40,329 bases of DNA from Methylobacterium sp. J-070 (lineage in GTDB: Bacteria > Pseudomonadota > Alphaproteobacteria > Rhizobiales > Beijerinckiaceae): contig NZ_JAKSXX010000064.1 of assembly GCF_022829385.1 (NCBI RefSeq), forward strand, positions 1-40,329, written 5' to 3'. Of the stretch, positions 34,460 to 40,329 are shown in pieces. Below the pieces are notes generated by a model. It saw only the letters and a program-made list of their open reading frames with translations, ran no database searches and was not told the origin of the DNA. Position 1 is the first letter of the stretch; each line of letters opens with the position of its first letter. The position numbers and the translations under genes were made by a program.

Positions 34460-34921
34460 TCAAGCGCTCACGTTCTTGCGGTTGAGGGCGCCGACGTCGA
34501 GCGCCTGCGGCTGCTGGGCCACGTGCGGGTGCTCGGCGCCCTTGTAGACGCGGAGGTTGCCGAGGATCTGGCGGAAGAGCGGGCCGCGCGGCAGCATGCG
34601 CTCCACGGCCTTCTCGACCACGCGCTCGGGGAAGCGGCCCTCGAGGATGAACTTGGCCGTGCGCTCCTTGATGCCGCCCGGATAGCCGGTGTGGTAATAG
34701 TAGCGCTTCTGGACGTACTTGCGGCCGGTGAACTTCACCTTGTCGGCGTTGACGACGATCACGTGGTCACCGCAATCGACGTGGGGCGTGTAGGCGGCCT
34801 TGTGCTTGCCGCGCAGGCGCATCGCCACGATCGACGCGAGGCGGCCGACGACGAGGCCCTCGGCGTCGATCACGATCCACTTCTTGTCGACCTCGGCGGG
34901 TTTCAGCGAGGTGGTCTTCAT
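34460..34921 (-). CDS. rplM: 50S ribosomal protein L13
   Basis: A 153-residue L13, near the usual length. It shows [64 protein letters not shown] and [16 protein letters not shown], all family hallmarks. GGGAAG lies upstream of the ATG. It is the first gene of the rplM-rpsI operon, with its own promoter at 35033-35061 and a structured leader between promoter and start. Confidence 0.97.
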   Translation of the reverse strand: MKTTSLKPAEVDKKWIVIDAEGLVVGRLASIVAMRLRGKHKAAYTPHVDCGDHVIVVNADKVKFTGRKYVQKRYYYHTGYPGGIKERTAKFILEGRFPERVVEKAVERMLPRGPLFRQILGNLRVYKGAEHPHVAQQPQALDVGALNRKNVSA

Positions 34922-34950
34922 GGTGACTTCCCAGGGTTCCGACGCGGCCG

Positions 34951-34968
34951 GCCCCGACGGGTCGGGGC
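34951..34968 (-). promoter_or_regulatory. rplM leader hairpin 2
   Basis: GCCCCGAC-GG-GTCGGGGC is a perfect 8-pair hairpin, about 30 bases upstream of the rplM start, within the predicted leader. It may take part in control of the operon by L13 or by ribosome loading. No T-run follows. Confidence 0.45.
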
Positions 34969-34989
34969 GCCGGCAGCAGCGGGGTGCCG

Positions 34990-35023
34990 AAAAACGAGCC
35001 GCCGCGTGCGGACACGCGGCGGC
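34990..35023 (-). promoter_or_regulatory. Terminator-like hairpin in the rplM leader (candidate attenuator)
   Basis: On the minus strand GCCGCCGCGTG-TCCG-CACGCGGCGGC is a perfect 11-pair stem with a 4-base loop. TCG and five T residues (34994-34990) follow. It has the form of an intrinsic terminator but lies downstream of the predicted rplM promoter and upstream of rplM. It could therefore act as an attenuator or as a 5' stabilising hairpin. Alternatively it ends transcripts arriving from the CoA-binding gene. Confidence 0.6.
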
Positions 35024-35032
35024 GACGGCCGG

Positions 35033-35061
35033 TGCATAGCGGGACCCGGCCGCCCGGTCAA
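35033..35061 (-). promoter_or_regulatory. Sigma-70-type promoter of rplM-rpsI
   Basis: On the minus strand, TTGACC (35061-35056), a 17-base spacer and TATGCA (35038-35033) make a good housekeeping promoter, about 110 bases upstream of the rplM ATG. The start of transcription should fall near 35026, just before the leader hairpin. Confidence 0.6.
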
Positions 35062-35113
35062 CAACGAAATGGAAGATGTCGGAAACGCAAGCCCGGTGAA
35101 CGGGTTATCGGAT

Positions 35114-35131
35114 GCGGTATCGGGATACCGC
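35114..35131 (-). terminator. Palindrome just after the CoA-binding gene
   Basis: GCGGTATC-GG-GATACCGC, with perfect 8-base arms, begins two bases after the stop of the CoA-binding protein gene. No T-run follows. It may mark the 3' end of that transcript. Confidence 0.4.
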
Positions 35132-35133
35132 AA

Positions 35134-35751
35134 TCACTGGCGCGGCCGGTCCCGCGCCGCGATGGTGAGCTTCTGGAACCCGCGCGCGGCCAGCACCGGC
35201 TTCCTCGCGGACAGGATGCGGGAATTCACCCCGGCCCAGCCGATCTCCCCCGAGAGGCGGCCATACTCGATCTTCGGGCAGCGGTTCATGATCACCGTGA
35301 GCCCCCGCGCCTCCGCCCGGGCGGCGGCCGCGTCGTCGCGCACGCCGAGCTGCATCCAGATCACCTTCGGCAGGGGCGAGAGGGCCAGGGCCTCGTCCAC
35401 CAGCGCGCCGGCGGCCGCGGCGTTGCGGAAGATCTCGACCATGTCGATCGGCTGGTCGCCCAGGGACGCCTGCACCTCGGCGAGGGTCGCCGCGACCCGG
35501 CGCCCGAGCAGCTCCTGCCCGGCGAGCCCCGGATTGACCGGGCTCACCGCGTAGCCCCGGTCGAGGAGGTATTTCAGCACGATCCAGCTCGGCCGGGCGG
35601 GGTTGGCCGAGGCCCCCACCAGCGCGATCGTCCGTGTGTCGTTCAGGATCGCGCGGATCCGCGCGTCGGGGTAGCGGGCGTGTCGGTCCGCGCCCTCCCC
35701 CCGATCGCCGATGGGCGCGGCAGCCCCGGTATCGTCGCCCGTCTCGTCCAT
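35134..35751 (-). CDS. CoA-binding protein (YccU-like)
   Basis: A 205-residue Rossmann-fold protein of the CoA_binding_2 family. It shows TIALVGASANPARPSWIVLK, then GYAVSPVNPGLAGQELLGR, IDMVEIFRNAAAAGALVDEA, PKVIWMQLGV and VIMNRCPKIEY. These match small proteins related to the CoA-binding part of succinyl-CoA synthetase, with no known enzyme activity. The N-terminal 25 residues are an acidic extension. It is separated by 32 bases from the upstream dehydrogenase gene on the same strand and may share its transcript. Confidence 0.88.
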   Translation of the reverse strand: MDETGDDTGAAAPIGDRGEGADRHARYPDARIRAILNDTRTIALVGASANPARPSWIVLKYLLDRGYAVSPVNPGLAGQELLGRRVAATLAEVQASLGDQPIDMVEIFRNAAAAGALVDEALALSPLPKVIWMQLGVRDDAAAARAEARGLTVIMNRCPKIEYGRLSGEIGWAGVNSRILSARKPVLAARGFQKLTIAARDRPRQ

Positions 35752-35783
35752 GGCGTGCCTCGTCCTCCGCTTGCCGGCCTGCG

Positions 35784-37160
35784 CTACAGCCGCCAGACCT
35801 CGAAGCCCAGCCCCTCGAAGGCCGCCCGGTCGTGGAGCGCCTTCACATCCACCACCAGGCCCCCGGGCTTCAGCCGGGCGGCGAGGTCCTGCGGCGACAG
35901 GGCGGCATAGTCCCGGTGGGGAACCGCGATCACCAGGGCGTCCGCATCCCCGGGCAGGTCGGCCCAGTCGACGAGGTCGAGGTTGTGCTCGGCCCGGGCC
36001 TCGGCCGTGCTGGCGCGGGGATCGTGGACCGAGACCGCGCAGCCGAACTCCGTCAGCTCGCGGACGAGGTCGGCGACCTTGGAGTTGCGCAGGTCCGCGC
36101 AATTCTCCTTGAAGGTCAGGCCGAGCACGATGACCGTCGCGCCCCGGGCGCTGCCGCCCTGCCGGACGATCCGCTTCACCGTCCCGCGGGCGACGTGGGC
36201 CGCCATGCTGTCGTTGATGCGCCGCCCCGCCAGGATCACCTGCGGGTGGTAGCCGATCATCGCGGCCTTGTGGGTGAGGTAGTAGGGGTCGACCCCGATG
36301 CAGTGGCCGCCGACGAGGCCCGGTCGGAACGGCAGGAAGTTCCACTTCGTCCCGGCCGCCGCCAGCACCTCCTGGGTGTCGAGGCCGAGCTTGTCGAAGA
36401 TCACCGACAGCTCGTTCATGAGCGCGATGTTCAGGTCGCGCTGCGTGTTCTCGATGACCTTGGCGGCCTCCGCCACGCGGATCGACGCGGCGGTGTGGAT
36501 GCCCGCCTCGATGATCGTCCCGTAGAGGGCCTGGAGCCGCTCCAGGGTCGCGGGCGTATCCCCCGAGACGATCTTCACCACCCTGGCGAGGCTGTGCTCC
36601 CGGTCGCCGGGATTGATCCGCTCCGGCGAGTAGCCGACGAAGAAGTCGGCCTTCCAGCGCAGGCCGGAATGCCGCTCCAGGACGGGGATGCAGACCTCCT
36701 CGGTGGCGCCGGGATAGACCGTGGACTCGAACACCACGGTGGCGCCGGGCCGCATGTGCCGCCCGACCAGCGCGGAGGCCTCGGTGAGCAGGCTGAAATC
36801 CGGGCTCTGGGCGGCATCGACCGGGGTCGGGACCGTGATGACGATCACGTCGGCCTCCGCCAGCCGGGTCGGGTCGTCGGTGATCGACAGGTGCCGGGCC
36901 GCCCGGAACGCCGCCGGTTCGATCTCGCCGGCCGGGTCGATCCCGTCCCGGTAGGCCGCGACCTTGGCGGGCGCGCGCTCGAAGCCGATCGTGCGCAGGC
37001 TCTGCCCGAACGCCAGGGCGAGCGGGAGCCCGACATAGCCCAGGCCGACGATGGCCACGCAGTCCGCCACGTGGGGTCCTGGTTCGGGGTGGGGTCCTGG
37101 TTCGGGGTTGGCTTCCATCGGTGATGCCGTGCCGGACGCGGGCCGCCCGAATCGGGTCAT
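35784..37160 (-). CDS. UDP-N-acetylhexosamine 6-dehydrogenase (TviB/WbpA/CapL type)
   Basis: A nucleotide-sugar dehydrogenase of about 458 residues with the standard three domains. The N-terminal NAD site is AIVGLGYVGLPLALAFGQSL. The central domain has ESTVYPGATEEVCIPVLER. The catalytic cysteine is in GLVGGHCIGVDPYYLTHKA, preceded by GTKWNFLPFRP. The C-terminal domain has VLGLTFKENCADLRNSKV. The WNFLPFRPGLVGGHCIGVDP block points to the UDP-GlcNAc/GalNAc 6-dehydrogenases that make uronic acids for capsule or O-antigen. Start: ATG at 37160 (GAGAG upstream), or 37118. An 18-base tandem duplication at 37071-37106 encodes PEPGPH twice near the start. Confidence 0.88.
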   Translation of the reverse strand: MTRFGRPASGTASPMEANPEPGPHPEPGPHVADCVAIVGLGYVGLPLALAFGQSLRTIGFERAPAKVAAYRDGIDPAGEIEPAAFRAARHLSITDDPTRLAEADVIVITVPTPVDAAQSPDFSLLTEASALVGRHMRPGATVVFESTVYPGATEEVCIPVLERHSGLRWKADFFVGYSPERINPGDREHSLARVVKIVSGDTPATLERLQALYGTIIEAGIHTAASIRVAEAAKVIENTQRDLNIALMNELSVIFDKLGLDTQEVLAAAGTKWNFLPFRPGLVGGHCIGVDPYYLTHKAAMIGYHPQVILAGRRINDSMAAHVARGTVKRIVRQGGSARGATVIVLGLTFKENCADLRNSKVADLVRELTEFGCAVSVHDPRASTAEARAEHNLDLVDWADLPGDADALVIAVPHRDYAALSPQDLAARLKPGGLVVDVKALHDRAAFEGLGFEVWRL

Positions 37161-37232
37161 ACGCGCTCTCGGCGGGTTCCGGTATGCTCGGGTGAGCCGG
37201 GAGGCCACGTGGCCCATCTGAGGGCGCGCCCT

Positions 37233-37255
37233 CCCGCCCCCGCAGAGGGGGCGGG
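37233..37255. terminator. Perfect GC hairpin between two minus-strand genes
   Basis: CCCGCCCCC-GCAGA-GGGGGCGGG has a perfect 9-pair stem. It lies 54 bases after the amidohydrolase stop and upstream of the dehydrogenase. Flanking T-runs are weak, so it is at best an imperfect terminator of the amidohydrolase transcript. Confidence 0.5.
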
Positions 37256-37308
37256 AAACGCTTCGGGGGCCGGCCGCGGCCCTCGTCCGTCGATGGGGCT
37301 GAGCACCC

Positions 37309-38727
37309 TCAGCCCAGCGACATCCGCAGCGGCGGCTCCACCTCCGGCGGCAGCGGCGAGACGTAGCCGGCGGCCCCGACCCGGCGGGCGAGGTCCGCCC
37401 TGGCGGCTTCGCGCAGGCCCGCATCGGTGAGCGCCAGGGCGCCGGTGGCGGCCATCGCCTTGGCGACCTGCACCATCGCCTTGTGGGCCGCCGGGGTCTT
37501 GCCCTGCGCCACCACCTGCCAGGTGTGGAACGGCGTGCCCACCGCCACCGTCGGCGCGTGGGCCTGGACGGTGGGCACTACCCAGCTCACGTCGCCGACG
37601 TCGGTGGAGCCGACCGCCGGGTTGCGCGGCGCGTCGAGGGGCACGAGGAAGTCGGCGAGCGGCGCCTCGGTGCGCGGCATCCCGATGGCGCGGAACACGG
37701 CATCGATGTCGCCGTCGGTGAGGGTCGCCCGGATCCGCCCGGCGAAGTCCCGGTCGGCGGCGTCGAAATGCGGCGGCCCGAGTTCCTCCATCACCCCGTG
37801 GAGCGCCCGCTCCAGCGGATCGTTGCCCAGGAGGTTCGACACCGCGCTGACGATCCGCACCTCGACCGCGGTCTCGGTCATCAGGGCGGCGCCCTCGGCG
37901 ATCTTCTTCACCCGCTCGACCAGCGCCAGCATCCCCGGGAGGTCCCGGGCCCGGATCGAGTAGCGCACCGCCGCCCGCGCCTGGACGACGTTCGGGGCGA
38001 TGCCGCCGGCGTCGAGATAGGCGTAATGCACCCGCGCGTCCGAGGGCATGTGCTCGCGCATGTAGTTCACGCCGACGCTCATCAGCTCGACGGCGTCCAG
38101 CGCCGAGCGCCCGAGATGGGGGGATGCCGCCGCGTGGGCGGTGCGCCCGGTGAAGACGAAATCCGCCCGCGTGTTGGCGAGCGCCACCGGCGGCGCCACC
38201 TCCCAGAAGCTGCCGGGGTGCCAGGAGATCGCGATGTCGGCATCCGCGAAGGCGCCGGCCCGGACCATGAAGGCCTTGGCGGCTCCGCCCTCCTCGGCCG
38301 GGCAGCCGTAGTAGCGCACCCGGCCGGGCGTGCCGGTCTCGGCGAGCCAGTCCTTGACGGCGGTGGCGGCGAGCAGGGCGGCCGAGCCCAGCAGGTTGTG
38401 GCCGCAGCCGTGGCCGTGGCCCCCCGCCTCGACCGGCCGGTGCTCGGCGACCCCCGCCTCCTGCGACAGGCCGGGCAGCGCGTCGTACTCGCCCAGGAAC
38501 GCGATCACCGGGCCGCCCTCCCCGGCCTCGCCGATCACGGCGGTGGGGATGCCGGCGACCCGCTCGGTGACCCGGAAGCCCTGATGGCGCAGCTCGGCGA
38601 CGTGCTCGGCGCAGGAGCGTTCCTCCGTGTAGCAGACCTCCGGCATGCCCCAGACGCGCTCGGACAGGGCGATCAGCCGCTCCCTGTGCGCGTCGACGTG
38701 GCGCCACACGGCGTTGCGGTTGTCCAT
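37309..38727 (-). CDS. M20-family amidohydrolase (AbgB-like)
   Basis: A 472-residue metal-dependent amidohydrolase of peptidase family M20D, near the length of AbgB (p-aminobenzoyl-glutamate hydrolase subunit B). It shows FLGEYDALPGL around 77-87, GHGHGCGHNLLG around 103-114, CPAEEGG, ISWHPGSFWE, GRTAHAAASPHLGRSALDA in the lid domain and VGSTDVGDVSWVVPTVQAH. Metal-binding residues are present. GGAGA lies eight bases before the ATG. No AbgA partner is visible. It is divergent from an ABC substrate-binding gene, so it may process an imported peptide or amide. The exact substrate is unknown. Confidence 0.88.
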   Translation of the reverse strand: MDNRNAVWRHVDAHRERLIALSERVWGMPEVCYTEERSCAEHVAELRHQGFRVTERVAGIPTAVIGEAGEGGPVIAFLGEYDALPGLSQEAGVAEHRPVEAGGHGHGCGHNLLGSAALLAATAVKDWLAETGTPGRVRYYGCPAEEGGAAKAFMVRAGAFADADIAISWHPGSFWEVAPPVALANTRADFVFTGRTAHAAASPHLGRSALDAVELMSVGVNYMREHMPSDARVHYAYLDAGGIAPNVVQARAAVRYSIRARDLPGMLALVERVKKIAEGAALMTETAVEVRIVSAVSNLLGNDPLERALHGVMEELGPPHFDAADRDFAGRIRATLTDGDIDAVFRAIGMPRTEAPLADFLVPLDAPRNPAVGSTDVGDVSWVVPTVQAHAPTVAVGTPFHTWQVVAQGKTPAAHKAMVQVAKAMAATGALALTDAGLREAARADLARRVGAAGYVSPLPPEVEPPLRMSLG

Positions 38728-38903
38728 GGGCGGGGTCTCCGAGAAGGCGTGCCGGCCGTCCTGTTGCAGGGCCGGGGCCAGGAAACCACAGGGATCACGC
38801 CGGCGGCGACACGTTTCGGTTGAACCGTCACTGGCCCGCCCCTTGCCAAGGCCGCTCCCGCAATGATGCTGTGCCGCTCGCGGCAGTCAACGGGAATGCG
38901 TAC

Positions 38904-40329
38904 ATGGACGAGCGGGATCTGCGCGGCCTCATCGGGCGGGTGAAGGACGGCCGCCTGTCGCGGCGCGCCTTCGTGCAGCGGATGGTGGCCCTGGGCCTCA
39001 CCGCGCCCATGGCCGGGCTGATGCTGGCCGGGAACGGCATGGCCATGGCGGCCGACATCCGGGCCGGCTACACGCCGACCAAGGCCGGCGGCGGCGGCGC
39101 GCTCAAGCTCCTCTGGTGGCAGGCGCCGACCCTGATCAACCCGCATTTCGCGGTCGGCACCAAGGACCAGGACGCCTCGCGGATCTTCTACGAGCCGCTC
39201 GCCGCCTGGGACCCGGACGGCAACCTGACGCCCGTGCTCGCCGCCGCGATCCCGTCCCGGGAGAACGGCGGGCTCGCCGCGGACGGCCGCTCGGTGGTCT
39301 GGACCCTCAAGCCCGGGGTAAAGTGGCACGACGGCAAGCCCCTCACCGCCGACGACCTCGTCTTCACCTGGGACTACGCCCGAGACCCCGCCACCGCGGC
39401 GGTGACGATCGGCTCCTACAAGGATTGCAAGGTCGAGAAGATCGACGATCTGAGCGTCCGGGTCCTGTTCGACAAGCCGACGCCCTACTGGTGCGACGCC
39501 TTCGTGGGCATCGTCGGGATGGTGCTGCCGAAGCACCTGTTCGGCCCCTATAGCGGCGCGAAATCCCGCGATGCGCCCCAGAACCTCGCCCCCGTGGGCA
39601 CCGGCCCGTACCGGTTCGTAGAGTTCCGCCCCGGCGACATCGTCCGCGGGGAGCGCAACCCGGACTACCACCTGCCGAACCGGCCCTACTTCGACACCGT
39701 CGAGATGAAGGGCGGCGGCGACGCGGTCTCGGCCGCCCGCGCCGTGCTCCAGACCGGCGAGTACGACTACGCCTGGAACATGCTGATCGAGGACGAGGTG
39801 CTCAAGCGCCTGGAGACCGGCGGCAAGGGCCGGGTCGACGTGGTCTACGGCGGCAAGCTGGAATTCCTGCTCCTCAACGCCACCGACCCGAACGTCGAGG
39901 TCGACGGCGAGCGCGCCTCGATCACCACCAAGCACCCCGCCTTCTCCGACCCGAAGGTCTGCCAGGCGATGAACCTGCTGGTCGACCGCAAGGCGATCGA
40001 GACCTACATCTACGGCCGCACCGGCAGGGCCACCGCCAACACGGTCAACGGCCCGGAGCGCTTCGTCTCGAAGACCACGACATTCGCCTTCGACCCGGCC
40101 AAGGCCAACGCGCTCCTCGACGAGGCCGGCTGGACAAAGGGCTCGGACGGGATCCGGGCGAAGGACGGCAAGAAGCTCAAGCTCGTCTTCCAGACCTCGA
40201 TCAACGCCCCGCGCCAGAAGACCCAGGCGATCATCAAGCAGGCGGCCGCCAAGGCCGGCATCGAGATCGAGCTGAAATCGGTCACCGGCTCGGTGTTCTT
40301 CTCTTCCGACCCGGCCAACCCCGACACCT
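38904..40329 (+). CDS. Peptide-type ABC transporter substrate-binding protein (partial)
   Basis: The reading frame is open from ATG 38904 to the right edge (475 codons), so the C-terminus is missing. The N-terminus is a Tat signal: SRRAFVQRM at residues 19-27, then LGLTAPMAGLMLAG and a cleavage region near MAMAADIRAG. The mature part is SBP_bac_5: LINPHFAVGTKDQDASRIFY, TLKPGVKWHDGKPLTADDLV, VGTGPYRFVEFRPGD and QAMNLLVDRKAIE. It should bind oligopeptides or similar solutes in the periplasm, with permease genes probably just beyond the window. The ribosome site is weak. The divergent amidohydrolase suggests a joint uptake and hydrolysis function. Confidence 0.9.
   Translation, partial: MDERDLRGLIGRVKDGRLSRRAFVQRMVALGLTAPMAGLMLAGNGMAMAADIRAGYTPTKAGGGGALKLLWWQAPTLINPHFAVGTKDQDASRIFYEPLAAWDPDGNLTPVLAAAIPSRENGGLAADGRSVVWTLKPGVKWHDGKPLTADDLVFTWDYARDPATAAVTIGSYKDCKVEKIDDLSVRVLFDKPTPYWCDAFVGIVGMVLPKHLFGPYSGAKSRDAPQNLAPVGTGPYRFVEFRPGDIVRGERNPDYHLPNRPYFDTVEMKGGGDAVSAARAVLQTGEYDYAWNMLIEDEVLKRLETGGKGRVDVVYGGKLEFLLLNATDPNVEVDGERASITTKHPAFSDPKVCQAMNLLVDRKAIETYIYGRTGRATANTVNGPERFVSKTTTFAFDPAKANALLDEAGWTKGSDGIRAKDGKKLKLVFQTSINAPRQKTQAIIKQAAAKAGIEIELKSVTGSVFFSSDPANPDT

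Noticed and set aside
37157..38707. 516-codon minus-strand frame overlapping the amidohydrolase
   Set aside because: It is the +1 shadow of the M20 gene. The M20 frame shows the metal-binding motifs.
1..40329. CRISPR array, tRNA, rRNA or phage integration site
   Set aside because: No regularly spaced repeats, cloverleaf-like sequences, rRNA segments or integrase genes were recognised anywhere in the window.

Overview
The window looks like a chromosomal segment of a GC-rich alphaproteobacterium, most likely Methylobacterium or a close relative. The reasons are the very high GC, the rplM-rpsI-argC neighbourhood, the IS types, and a REP-like repeat of the TTGCTTCGCTCCGCTCGC kind that is widespread in such genomes. 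The genus is inference. No rRNA, tRNA or CRISPR array was seen.

Bases 1-3037 are an insertion-sequence graveyard. An intact-looking IS110-family element (recombinase on the minus strand) sits inside a broken IS481-type transposase. The 3' piece of that transposase runs straight into a GNAT acetyltransferase that has lost its N-terminus, followed by about 600 bases of gene debris and a large inverted repeat.

Bases 3038-26237 are a surface-polysaccharide locus. On the minus strand, a FdtA/QdtA-type ketoisomerase and a DegT aminotransferase overlap by ATGA and would make a dTDP-3-amino-3,6-dideoxyhexose. Divergently, a NeuD/PglD-like acetyltransferase, a second DegT aminotransferase and a GT61 glycosyltransferase follow. 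Next come an acyl carrier protein, an SDR reductase and a second NeuD-like transferase, which may be an acyl-decoration cassette. Two paralogous two-domain GT2 enzymes follow, with a small adaptor-like protein between them. Then come a protein of unknown function overlapping an NAD-dependent epimerase, a DedA membrane protein and a small Cys-rich exported protein. The minus-strand block 26237-20126 holds a nucleotidyltransferase, a GDPD-like protein, a HAD hydrolase, a second nucleotidyltransferase and a cupin. These five genes are joined by four successive ATGA overlaps. A glycosyltransferase-like protein with a discoidin domain and a tandem SGNH protein follow.

Bases 26401-32836 are a more patchy, partly lower-GC accessory stretch. 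It holds a decayed IS5-family element that carries a 25-base REP-like insertion, a 659-residue protein of unknown function, a discoidin-glycosyltransferase fusion and a left-handed beta-helix acetyltransferase.

From 32857 the window is mostly core genome, all on the minus strand up to 38727: argC, rpsI, rplM (with a recognisable promoter and a terminator-like hairpin in its leader), a CoA-binding protein, a TviB/WbpA-type nucleotide-sugar dehydrogenase, and an AbgB-like M20 amidohydrolase. A Tat-exported peptide-type ABC substrate-binding protein on the plus strand runs off the right edge.

Taken together, the island encodes activation, amination, acylation and assembly of an unusual amino-sugar or phospho-substituted glycan. 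Insertion sequences erode its left end and its middle.
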